Below are positions 17,673 to 25,772 of a stretch of 64,000 nucleotides of DNA, piece after piece. The notes beneath the pieces were generated by a model. The model was not told the DNA's origin, did no database searches, and was given only the letters and a program-made list of their open reading frames with translations. This stretch comes from Arenibacter sp. F20364 (GTDB taxonomy: Bacteria > Bacteroidota > Bacteroidia > Flavobacteriales > Flavobacteriaceae): contig NZ_JALKBD010000005.1 in assembly GCF_023015905.1 (NCBI RefSeq), positions 124,001-188,000 on the forward strand, given 5' to 3'. Positions within the stretch are counted from its first letter, which is position 1. Each line of letters begins with the position of its first letter. The translations under genes and the position numbers were made by a program.

Positions 17673-18515
17673 ATGAAAAACAATTACGAAGTGAGATATG
17701 CCTGCTCTCCCAAGGAGACCAAAGCGTTGACCACAGAAGAACTGAGAAAAGAGTTCCTAATCCAAAATTTACTGGAAGCGGACACCATCAATTTGGTGTA
17801 CACCCATTTTGACAGATATATCGTTGGAGGGGCCGTACCCGTTAAAACCCCATTACAACTAGCCACTATAGACCCATTAAAATCGGATTATTTTTTGGAG
17901 CGAAGGGAGATCGGCATCATCAATGTCGGAGGAGCTGGTTCTGTAACCGTTAATGGTCAGAAATATGATCTGGACTATAAAGAGGCCCTGTATATTGGTA
18001 AGGAGAACAAGGAGGTTAGCTTCAGCAGTGAAAGTGCCGATAAGCCTGCCAAATTTTATTTGAATTCCACCCCTGCCCACAAGGTATTCCCTACAAAAAA
18101 AATAAGCAGGGCGGATGCAGAGATCGTGGAAATGGGATCTATGGAAACAGCCAATGCCAGAACCATCAGAAAATTGATCGTAAACAGTCTGGTAGAGACC
18201 TGTCAGGTTCAGATGGGAATGACCGAATTAAAACCGGGCAGTGTTTGGAATACTATGCCAGCACATGTACACGACAGAAGAATGGAAGTCTATTTCTATT
18301 TTGAGGTTCCCGAAGAGCAGGCTGTATGCCATTTTATGGGTCAACCTCAAGAAACCAGGCATATCTGGATGGCCAACAATGAAGCGGTAATTTCGCCTCC
18401 ATGGTCCATACACTCCGGATCCGGAACCAGCAATTACACCTTTATATGGGGAATGGCAGGTGAAAACCTGGATTATGGCGATATGGACCACTGCAAAATA
18501 AAAGACTTAAAATAA
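17673..18515 (+). CDS. kduI: 5-dehydro-4-deoxy-D-glucuronate isomerase
   Basis: Cytosolic zinc enzyme that converts 5-keto-4-deoxyuronate, the spontaneous product of unsaturated uronates, to 2,5-diketo-3-deoxygluconate. The 280-residue length is right. The cupin metal site is intact: His pair in PAHVHDRRMEVYFYF (about residues 196-205, with Glu) and a further His in IHSGSGTSNYTFIWGMAGEN (about 248). It starts an operon with kduD and the DUF4861 protein, regulated by the divergent LacI-type gene. Its presence points to use of pectin, alginate-like or glycosaminoglycan-like polysaccharides. Confidence 0.96.
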   Translation: MKNNYEVRYACSPKETKALTTEELRKEFLIQNLLEADTINLVYTHFDRYIVGGAVPVKTPLQLATIDPLKSDYFLERREIGIINVGGAGSVTVNGQKYDLDYKEALYIGKENKEVSFSSESADKPAKFYLNSTPAHKVFPTKKISRADAEIVEMGSMETANARTIRKLIVNSLVETCQVQMGMTELKPGSVWNTMPAHVHDRRMEVYFYFEVPEEQAVCHFMGQPQETRHIWMANNEAVISPPWSIHSGSGTSNYTFIWGMAGENLDYGDMDHCKIKDLK

Positions 18516-18533
18516 TTCTAATAAAACACAAAA

Positions 18534-19328
18534 ATGTCATTGAACCTATTTGATTTAACAGGAAAAACAGCCCTGATTACGGGGGCTACACACGGTCTTG
18601 GAAAAGCCATGGCTATTGGCCTGGGCAATGCTGGTGCCACCTTGGTCATTAATGGGGCTTCCTCCCAGGAAAAATTGGACAATGCCGTTGCCGAATACAA
18701 GGCTTTGGGGTTAAACGCCCATGGCTACCTCTTTGATGTAACCAATGAAGCCAAGGTCATGGAAAATATATCCAAAATTGAAAAAGAGGTAGGGCATATA
18801 GATATTTTGGTAAACAATGCCGGGATCATCAAAAGAATTCCCTTGGAGGAAATGGAGGTCGCCGATTTTGAAGCAGTAGTAAAAGTTGATTTGGTGAGTC
18901 CGTTTATAGTATCCAAACATGTAGTTAAGAGCATGATGTCCAGAAAGGAAGGCAAGATCATCAACATTTGTTCCATGATGAGCGAATTGGGCAGAAACAC
19001 CGTAGGCGCCTATGCAGCTGCTAAAGGAGGATTAAAAATGCTTACCCGCAACATGGCTACCGAATGGGCCAAACACAATATTCAGGTCAATGGTATTGGA
19101 CCAGGTTATTTCGCCACTGCACAGACCGCCCCTATAAGGATAGATGGGCACCCCTTCAATGATTTTATAGTGGGCAGAACCCCTGCAGGTAAATGGGGAG
19201 ATCCGGATGACCTACAAGGAGCGGCCATATTTCTGAGTTCCAAGGCCAGCAATTTCGTAAACGGACAAATAGTTTATGTGGATGGAGGCATATTGGCCAC
19301 CATTGGAAAACCAGCCAATGAAAATTAA
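18534..19328 (+). CDS. kduD: 2-dehydro-3-deoxy-D-gluconate 5-dehydrogenase (SDR)
   Basis: Reduces 2,5-diketo-3-deoxygluconate to 2-keto-3-deoxygluconate with NAD(P)H, the step after KduI. 264-residue classical short-chain dehydrogenase: TGATHGLG cofactor motif (about 18-25), NNAG (about 92), catalytic Ser and YxxxK in YAAAKGG (about 160) and the C-terminal VDGG. The gap to kduI is 18 bases. The kinase and aldolase that would follow (KdgK, KdgA) are not in the window. Confidence 0.94.
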   Translation: MSLNLFDLTGKTALITGATHGLGKAMAIGLGNAGATLVINGASSQEKLDNAVAEYKALGLNAHGYLFDVTNEAKVMENISKIEKEVGHIDILVNNAGIIKRIPLEEMEVADFEAVVKVDLVSPFIVSKHVVKSMMSRKEGKIINICSMMSELGRNTVGAYAAAKGGLKMLTRNMATEWAKHNIQVNGIGPGYFATAQTAPIRIDGHPFNDFIVGRTPAGKWGDPDDLQGAAIFLSSKASNFVNGQIVYVDGGILATIGKPANEN

Positions 19329-20517
19329 AAAAGCGGTTATGAAATCACTTTATAAATCAGTTCTATTTTTTATAATGGCCATGCTGTCCGTTTCCTGTTC
19401 CGAAAAGGAAACACCCACCATTATTACGGTAAAAAATGTTCTGGACCAAGAGAGGACAACGGAGACCGTAGAGCTCACCAAGGATATGTTGAAGGTGGAA
19501 GATCTATCCTCTGTTGGCATTAAGAACAAGGAAACCAATACCCTTGAAGTTGTCCAAACGGTAGATAATGATGGCGATGGCACTATGGATATGATCCTTT
19601 TTCAACCCAAAATAGCGGCGAAGGGGGAAAGTAAGTTTGAAGTAGTTACAGTAGAACCGGGAGAAAACCCCTCAGCCGAGGTCTTGTGCTACTCCAGGTT
19701 TGTTCCAGAACGTACAGATGATTACACCTGGGAAAACAATAAAGTGGCCTTTAGGGTCTATGGCCCAACCGCACAAAAAATGATAGAGGACAAAGTTCCT
19801 GGCGGCACCTTGTCCAGCGGTGTCGATGCTTGGTTGAAGCGGGTAGACTACCCCATAATTGACAAATGGTATAAAGAGGAATTAAGCGGAGTCAGTAGTT
19901 ACCACAAGGATACAGGCGAAGGCCTGGACGATTTTCACGTAGGCGCCAGTCGTGGTGTTGGAGGTATTGCTGCCAAAGTGGACACTACCTACTACTATTC
20001 CAAAAACTATACGAAATGGCGCACCATTACCACCGGCCCCATAAGGACCAGCTTTTATTTGGAATACGCAGCCTGGGACGCTAATGGACAAACCATCAAA
20101 GAATCCAGAGTTATAAGCTTGGACCTAGGGCAGAATTTATCCAAATTCAATATCACCTTGGAGGGTGTAGATGATATTTACGCCGGACTCACCCTGCACG
20201 AAAAAGACGGCGAAGTTAGCGGGAATACCGAAAAGGGATGGGTAAGCTACTGGCAGCCCCATGGGGATTCCGAATTGGGCACGGCTATCCTTGCTCCTAC
20301 CAATACTTTTATCGGTTTTGAAAAGTACGATGTTGAAACAAAGGACTTGAGCAATGCCTATGCCCATTTAAAAGTTAAAGACAAGGAAGTAACCTACTAC
20401 GCCGGCTTTGGATGGAAAAAAAGTGGGCAATTTAATAACAAACAGGAATGGGAGCAGTATTTAAATGCCTTTTCCGAACAGATCCAAAATCCCTTGGAAG
20501 TTACCATAACTCCATAG
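19318..20517 (+). CDS. DUF4861 family lipoprotein
   Basis: 399 residues from the ATG at 19318, overlapping the end of kduD by 11 bases; the ATG at 19339 is an equally possible start. Either way a signal peptide ends in the lipobox MLSVSC, so this is a secreted lipoprotein. The body matches the DUF4861 pattern (GLDDFHVGASRGVGG about residues 204-218; AGFGWKKSGQF near the end). DUF4861 proteins recur in polysaccharide-utilisation loci that handle uronic-acid-containing glycans. No activity is assigned here; operon position argues for a role at the cell surface or periplasm before the KduI/KduD steps. Confidence 0.85.
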   Translation: MKIKKAVMKSLYKSVLFFIMAMLSVSCSEKETPTIITVKNVLDQERTTETVELTKDMLKVEDLSSVGIKNKETNTLEVVQTVDNDGDGTMDMILFQPKIAAKGESKFEVVTVEPGENPSAEVLCYSRFVPERTDDYTWENNKVAFRVYGPTAQKMIEDKVPGGTLSSGVDAWLKRVDYPIIDKWYKEELSGVSSYHKDTGEGLDDFHVGASRGVGGIAAKVDTTYYYSKNYTKWRTITTGPIRTSFYLEYAAWDANGQTIKESRVISLDLGQNLSKFNITLEGVDDIYAGLTLHEKDGEVSGNTEKGWVSYWQPHGDSELGTAILAPTNTFIGFEKYDVETKDLSNAYAHLKVKDKEVTYYAGFGWKKSGQFNNKQEWEQYLNAFSEQIQNPLEVTITP

Positions 20518-20544
20518 GGATTGCCATTTGACATATATTCTATT

Positions 20545-20595
20545 GGGCAATACCCTTATGTGCATAGCAATGCCTTGGAGTATTGCCCTTTTTTT
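20545..20595 (+). terminator. Terminator of the kdu operon
   Basis: GGGCAATAC / GTATTGCCC, a 9-bp stem around a 26-base loop that itself holds a GCAT / ATGC hairpin, followed by a T-rich run. Confidence 0.8.
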
Positions 20596-21400
20596 AGTCC
20601 AAATTTTAACTTCAATTTGTGTTTTCCATCAGAAATAACCCTGGTTTTTTGGGTAAATTTACAAAGTCAATTCCTTTAGGGTAAGCGCATTAGACATCGG
20701 AAGGAAACTACCAACCTACTTAGTTTTGGAATTTGAAAAATTATGCAAATAATGGATAATTCTTAAATGATATGTTTTTGCAAAAAATTGGGATTAATAT
20801 AATTTTTTATGCTTTTTAATTTCATGTTTATTTATTGTAATGAATCGATTAAAACTTAATTTGAAATTATTCTTTCATTTTCTTTGCTTGTCCAAAAAAA
20901 ACGAAACAATAGAAAAGACCCTTCTTCACTAGGTGGTCCATAAAATCTCGGGATTTAATGGACCGATGCCATGGCCTAAATTATTTCCAAGGCTTCAATA
21001 ATTCTTTACGGCCATGCCATCTCCACGACGGAAGAAGAACGAACAAACCATAGACTTTGAGGACAATGCTCAAAGGTATTTAATAACAGAAAATGATTTA
21101 TCCTCACATGACGGTTGACGGAACAAAGGACCGGCCTATTTTCAATTTCATCTTAAATCAAGTGGTTTCTACATTGGTTTATGGAAGCCGTCCAAAGAGC
21201 ATTTCACCTAAGTGAAAGCGGCCTGGGCGGTGCGGCCGTGGAAAGTACGTAGATTTAAAGAAATTTAAAATCAGCCTAGCGTTTTTTGGTTCGTTTTTTG
21301 GGTGATGCAAAAAATGAACAGAACATGAATTCTAGAATAGTCTAATCTTTTTTTCTAGTTTACACCTAACTTTCGAGATTGATTCGACACCACTAATAAC
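20596..21400. other. Long non-coding region with hairpins
   Basis: No convincing coding frame on either strand over about 800 bases. Visible structure: AATCGATT at 20843-20850, similar to the centre of the operator at 17574; a 13-bp hairpin with one mismatch (GGTCCAT...ATGGACC) and a TCGG loop at 20935-20964; an imperfect inverted repeat GATGCCATGGCC / GGCCATGCCATC at about 20965-21022; TTTCAC-CTAA-GTGAAA at about 21205-21220; and a GC-rich GCGGCC / GGCCG patch near 21220-21240. It reads like decayed or mobile-element-derived DNA. Confidence 0.5.
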
Positions 21401-21450
21401 ATTTCGACGCCCCCTTGAACGGAAAGGGCAAACAAGCGTCGGAGTATTCT
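21401..21450 (+). repeat. Hairpin repeat, copy 1
   Basis: 50-base element aligned without gaps to 23161-23210 with 10 differences. CGACGC (21405-21410) pairs with GCGTCG (21436-21441), enclosing a second stem GCCC / GGGC around a TGAA-containing loop. It ends 49 bases before the pyruvate-kinase-like gene. Confidence 0.8.
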
Positions 21451-21499
21451 AATTAACTTAGTAAGTAAAGGCTTAGTAATTATTTATAAAAGACGCGAT

Positions 21500-23044
21500 A
21501 TGGACCCACAAAAACTGGAAAGGGAACTCGAAAATATATATGAAACACTTTTAAAACATGAGTCCACCGCGGATAGCATAGCCGCTTCGGTTCATCCACA
21601 ATATAGGTCAAGTGCCAAGAACCTATATCGCTATTTACTGCTCCGCAGTGTGGACATACGCAAATTACAGAGCGACCTATCCGAATTGGGGATATCCTCT
21701 TTGGGCACAGGGGCCGGATACGTTTATGAAAATATCTCCAACGCCCTTAAATTGGTTAAATTACTGAACGGAAAAACTTGGAAAAGGGATACCGACCTCG
21801 AAGCCCTTGGGTATACAGGAAGTAAGCATTTATTGATGGATCATGCCAATGACCTCTTTGCCTCCGATCGTGGGGAAAGGGACACCGAAATAATGGTCAC
21901 TATGCCCGATGAAGCTGCAACCGACAAAAAACTACTTAAAAAATTGCATTCTGCAGGTATGGGCACTGCCCGTTTAAACCTAAGTCATGGGAGTGAAGCG
22001 CTTTGGAAAAAAATCCTAAGTAAAATAAAAGCCGTTTCCAAAGATAGTGCACTCCCTATCCATATTTATATGGACCTACCGGGGCCAAAAATTAGAATCA
22101 GCAATATATATCTTAAATCGGATACTGGAAAAAAACTGGAAACCGTACCCTTCGTAAAAATAGGTAAGGGAGATAAATTGCTATTGATAAAGGTCAGCTC
22201 CCCGCTTATTTCAGGAAAAAATAAAAAGAAAAGCACTCCTTCGGAAAAAATCCTGGTAGAAGTTTCCCTACCGCAGATTATTGATGATCTCAAAAAAGGA
22301 CAGGCCGTGTTTTTTGATGATGGTACCATAGAGGCCAAAGTAGTTAGCCTCCATGAGGAAACCGCATCACTGGTGGTAAGAAAATCCCATAAGAAAAAAT
22401 TGAGGCCAGGAAAAGGCATCAATTTACCGTCTACCCATCTCAACCTGCCCTCCCTAACTCCGGAAGATGTACAACTCCTGCCCTTCATAAGTGCCCATGC
22501 AGACCTTATGGGCTATTCCTTTGTACGAAATGCCAACGATGTGGCCATCCTCTATGAGGAATTGGACAAATTGGGGGATATGGATTCCGGGGTTGTTTTT
22601 AAGATAGAGAACAGGGCTGCGTTCGAGAATTTACCCTCCATACTCTTCAGTGCCATGAAAAGACCAAAAATAGGCGTTATGATCGCTAGGGGCGATTTGG
22701 CAGTGGAGATTGGTTTTGAACGTATTTCCGAAGTACAGAACCAAATACTATGGTTGTGCGAGGCCGCACAGATACCCGTCATCTGGGCTACCCAGGTGTT
22801 GGATACCATGGCCAAAAAGGGCATGGCTACCAGAGCGGAAATTTCGGATGCCACCATTAGTGCCCAGGCGGAATGTGTAATGCTCAACAAGGGGCCTTTT
22901 ATAGTGGAAGCCACCAAAACCCTAAAGAATGTACTGGAAAGAATGGAAGCCCATTCCCAAAAATCCAAAAACACACTAAGGGCGCTAAAAGTAGCCAAAA
23001 CGGGACTTAAGAATATCCATAAAGATTATTCGGTGAAGCATTAA
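21500..23044 (+). CDS. Pyruvate-kinase-like protein with N-terminal extension and no C-terminal domain
   Basis: 514 residues. The first 125 or so are not part of pyruvate kinase and are not recognised. From about residue 130 comes the kinase barrel: RLNLSHG (158-164), DLPGPKIR, B-domain with FFDDGTIEAKVV, GINLPSTHLNLPSLT, VFKIEN with the catalytic Lys (368), IARGDLAVE (about 394), ATQVLDTM and TRAEISD. It stops after AECVMLNKGPF plus about 40 residues, so the allosteric C-terminal domain (about 120-130 residues) is missing. Active-site residues look intact, so a phosphotransfer activity on pyruvate or a related enol is possible. A housekeeping pyruvate kinase is expected elsewhere. Flanked by two copies of a hairpin repeat. 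Confidence 0.8.
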   Translation: MDPQKLERELENIYETLLKHESTADSIAASVHPQYRSSAKNLYRYLLLRSVDIRKLQSDLSELGISSLGTGAGYVYENISNALKLVKLLNGKTWKRDTDLEALGYTGSKHLLMDHANDLFASDRGERDTEIMVTMPDEAATDKKLLKKLHSAGMGTARLNLSHGSEALWKKILSKIKAVSKDSALPIHIYMDLPGPKIRISNIYLKSDTGKKLETVPFVKIGKGDKLLLIKVSSPLISGKNKKKSTPSEKILVEVSLPQIIDDLKKGQAVFFDDGTIEAKVVSLHEETASLVVRKSHKKKLRPGKGINLPSTHLNLPSLTPEDVQLLPFISAHADLMGYSFVRNANDVAILYEELDKLGDMDSGVVFKIENRAAFENLPSILFSAMKRPKIGVMIARGDLAVEIGFERISEVQNQILWLCEAAQIPVIWATQVLDTMAKKGMATRAEISDATISAQAECVMLNKGPFIVEATKTLKNVLERMEAHSQKSKNTLRALKVAKTGLKNIHKDYSVKH

Positions 23045-23160
23045 AGCACACAAATTTCCAACTCCCGAACGGAAACTTATGAAGGAAAAGATTTATTAAC
23101 TTAGACAAGTAAACTAACTCGGGGCAAGCCCGCGAAACATTGAAAGAACCCTGATTTTAG

Positions 23161-23210
23161 ATTTCGACGCCCGCCTGAATGGTACGGGCTGGCAAGCGTC
23201 GGAGCATTTT
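23161..23210 (+). repeat. Hairpin repeat, copy 2
   Basis: Same length and direction as 21401-21450. The outer stem CGACGC / GCGTCG is unchanged, while the inner stem is GCCCG / CGGGC, a pair change relative to copy 1. A smaller hairpin CGGG / CCCG lies just upstream at 23120-23132. The acetyltransferase start is 83 bases downstream. Confidence 0.8.
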
Positions 23211-23293
23211 AATCTCGATTATCGAGTAAAAAGAGAATATGGGTATTGGATCATAAATCCGTACGTTAGCATTAATTTAAAAGAAAGACTGAA

Positions 23294-23770
23294 TTGAAAA
23301 TTATAGAATCACATAAAAAAGAATACACCATTTCAACTGACAAGAATAAATTGGATATTTCCAGTATTCACAAATTCCTTTCAAACGAAGCGGACTGGAG
23401 CTACGGAATTCCATTAAATACCCTAAAAGTATCTATTGAAAATTCTTTGAATTTTGGGCTTTATTATAAACACCAGCAAGTAGGATATGCCAGAATAATT
23501 TCCGACTATTCAACTATTGCTTATTTAGGCGATGTTTTTGTTTTAAAAGAATTTAGAGGGAAAGGTTTAAGTAAATGGCTCATAAATGAAATAATGCAAC
23601 ATCCTAATCTTCAAGGGTTGAGACGATGGATATTATTAACAGATACAGCCGAATGGCTTTATAAAAAATTTGGATTTACAAAATTGCCCAATCCTGAATT
23701 TTATATGGAGAAGCACAATCCAAATGTTTACAATGGTATAGGCAAAACTAATGCCAATAACACCGTATAG
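23294..23770 (+). CDS. GNAT-family N-acetyltransferase
   Basis: 158 residues from a TTG start (MKIIESHKKEYTISTDKNKL). GNAT core: FGLYYKHQQVGYARI, DVFVLKEFRGKGLSKWLI with the acetyl-CoA loop RGKGLS (about residues 96-101), and WLYKKFGF. The substrate is unknown; this subfamily is widespread in Bacteroidota and often found as a single mobile-looking gene. AT-rich base use differs from the housekeeping neighbours. It is flanked by CGTTAGCATTAATTT (23264-23278) before and a TAACACCGTATAGGG motif (from 23758) overlapping its stop, which recall cassette borders. Confidence 0.85.
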   Translation: MKIIESHKKEYTISTDKNKLDISSIHKFLSNEADWSYGIPLNTLKVSIENSLNFGLYYKHQQVGYARIISDYSTIAYLGDVFVLKEFRGKGLSKWLINEIMQHPNLQGLRRWILLTDTAEWLYKKFGFTKLPNPEFYMEKHNPNVYNGIGKTNANNTV

Positions 23771-24212
23771 GGTCAATTGCTTGTGCTAGCCTACCAGAGA
23801 AAATCTCCCTGCTGGTGCGAGCCTACCTAACCGTTAGACAGGCCTGCCTTAGTCAGACGGGCGTTACGCTCGTGCCAAAAGAGCTATTTCCTAAAAATTC
23901 AGTGCTGCCATTTAAATTTACCAGACACTCGGAGCTTCGGTATCATCAACAACACAACCATTGATCCATTCGTTTTTTTACACCTAGCCTGCCTCAATTT
24001 TGTAAACACTCTACTAGGGTTTCCCCTAGGTTTTACTAATCATCCATATCAGAACAGCCCAAAAAGGACGCTTGTGGCGGCATAGGGTTTCTTCCCTATT
24101 GAATTGAAAAATTGGAACAAAAGATTTATTATATTAGTGCGAAAATGGGAAGATAGCAACTTATAACAATATCCGTTTTTTACCTAATAATTTAAAAATC
24201 AAAAACAACAGA
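23771..24212. other. Non-coding region downstream of the acetyltransferase
   Basis: 440 bases without a coding frame. Contents: direct repeat GTGCnAGCCTACC at 23783-23795 and 23815-23827; ACCTAAC-C-GTTAGAC at 23825-23839, where CTAAC and GTTAG form an inverted repeat; a GC-rich GGGCGTTACGCTC hairpin at about 23858-23872; and CTAGGG-TTTC-CCCTAG followed by TTTT at 24014-24034, a possible weak terminator. The first 120 bases differ in composition from the AT-rich remainder. Confidence 0.5.
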
Positions 24213-25079
24213 GTGGTTAACGCATACGAATACTTTAAAAATCATCCAAAATTCAATAAGCTTGTTGGAAATGATTTTTTGTTCGTAGAATACAAATGTC
24301 CTCTCAATATTGAAGAATATCAATTGTGGGTGGAAAATCATTTAATCACCTATGTCATAAGCGGCAAAAAAGATTGGATTACCTCAAAAAAAACACATAA
24401 ACTTACTGCGGGAGACACGCTGTTTATAAGAAAAGGAGTTTATACGACCAGGCAATATTTAGACAGTGATTATTGTGTAATGCTATTCTTCATCAATGAC
24501 AAATTCATCAAAAGATTTATTACAGAGAATCCATCTTTTAAAAGAGAATCAAATTCCTTGAGGGAGTATAATCAAATTTTCGACATTACTACAAATGATG
24601 CGTTTAAAACAATAATAGAAAGTATATTCCATTATTTAGGACAAGGAGAAGACATTCCAAAGGAACTAGTGGAAATTAAATTTAAGGAACTACTTTTTAA
24701 TATAGTGCTGGATTCAAATAATAAAGAACTGCTTTTATTCTTTAATTCAATAACACAGAACACAAAAACCGATATTGAAAATATAATGATCGAAAATTTT
24801 CAGTATGATTTAAAAATAGCTGATTTTGCCAAACTTTGTGGCAAAAGCTTATCCTCCTTTAAACGTGAGTTTAAAGAGTGTTTTAACACTACACCTAGTA
24901 GGTGGCTAATCAATAAAAGATTGGAGCACTCCAAAATGCTGCTAGTAGGCACCAATCTTACCGTAAGTGAAATTGGTTATGAATGCGGGTTTAAAAACAA
25001 TTCGCATTTTATTCAAGCTTTCAAAAAGAAAGTCAAGCTAACTCCCAATAAATTTAAAGCCCTTAAAAAGGAATTATAA
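24213..25079 (+). CDS. AraC-family transcriptional regulator
   Basis: 288 residues from GTG at 24213. N-terminal cupin-like sensing domain (AGDTLFIRKGVY, about residues 68-79) and C-terminal double HTH (about 190-285): DLKIADFAKLCGKSLSSFKREF and VSEIGYECGFKNNSHFIQAFKKKVKLTPNKFK. It resembles the ExsA-like group of flavobacterial regulators. It lies about 100 bases upstream of the OsmC gene and is probably its regulator; the inducer is unknown. AT-rich composition suggests acquisition. Confidence 0.9.
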   Translation: MVNAYEYFKNHPKFNKLVGNDFLFVEYKCPLNIEEYQLWVENHLITYVISGKKDWITSKKTHKLTAGDTLFIRKGVYTTRQYLDSDYCVMLFFINDKFIKRFITENPSFKRESNSLREYNQIFDITTNDAFKTIIESIFHYLGQGEDIPKELVEIKFKELLFNIVLDSNNKELLLFFNSITQNTKTDIENIMIENFQYDLKIADFAKLCGKSLSSFKREFKECFNTTPSRWLINKRLEHSKMLLVGTNLTVSEIGYECGFKNNSHFIQAFKKKVKLTPNKFKALKKEL

Positions 25080-25182
25080 TTTTATTCCTTGGACTTTTTA
25101 GAACATTATTTGAGCTTTTAAGAAATCTCGACTAAAACTTAAAATCAGTCCTTTGTATACGTTAATTACAAAAATTAATTGT

Positions 25183-25761
25183 ATGCAAAGTCAGCCATTT
25201 CCATCCAGCAATCTTCAATCAAAGAAAAAAAAATCTGTCGTACATCAAAGACATTTAACTCTTCACGAAGAATATCAAAAAAATCCGATATCTGCTTGGA
25301 TAACAGATTCCGCAGAGGTTATTGGAATAAACTTACAGGATCCATTCAGAACAACGGTTTCCATCAATGACAAAATGAAAGTTCCATTCAAAATTGGAGT
25401 TCATAAAGCTGTTGGTGGTGATCACGATTTTCCTAATCCTGGCGATATGCTCTGCGCCTCCTTGGCTTCTTGTTTTGAGAGCACCCTTAGAATGATTTCC
25501 AACAAGCTGGGAATAGAACTCCTTGAAACAACAATAAAAGCAACTGCCCAAGTAGATGTCAGGGGAACATTAATGATAGAGAGATCTGTTCCAGTCGGGT
25601 TTCAATCTATGCATATAGATGCATTGATTGTCGCAAAAAACACAAATGAAAAGCTACTAAATACCCTGATAAAAGGAGCAAAAAGGAGTTGTATCGTTTA
25701 TCAAACAATAAAAAAAGGAATTCCAATTACTTTAAATACGAACGTCAATATTAATAACTAA
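25183..25761 (+). CDS. OsmC-family peroxidase-like protein
   Basis: 192 residues from the ATG at 25183 (MQSQPFPSSN). An upstream TTG at 25153 lies inside a CTTTG promoter-like box and is rejected. OsmC/Ohr proteins reduce organic peroxides with two cysteines; here they are in LASCFESTLRM (about residue 100) and KRSCIVYQTI (about 170). The first 40 residues are a Lys-rich extension not needed for the fold. Neighbouring AraC gene suggests induced expression under oxidative or electrophile stress (inference). Confidence 0.85.
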   Translation: MQSQPFPSSNLQSKKKKSVVHQRHLTLHEEYQKNPISAWITDSAEVIGINLQDPFRTTVSINDKMKVPFKIGVHKAVGGDHDFPNPGDMLCASLASCFESTLRMISNKLGIELLETTIKATAQVDVRGTLMIERSVPVGFQSMHIDALIVAKNTNEKLLNTLIKGAKRSCIVYQTIKKGIPITLNTNVNINN

Positions 25762-25772
25762 AAACATACGTT

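Noticed and set aside
23045-23160. Possible small gene between the kinase-like gene and repeat copy 2
   Set aside because: No start codon with a coding-like frame longer than about 20 codons.
25153-25182. TTG start for the OsmC gene
   Set aside because: It lies in a CTTTG promoter-like box; ATG at 25183 is better.
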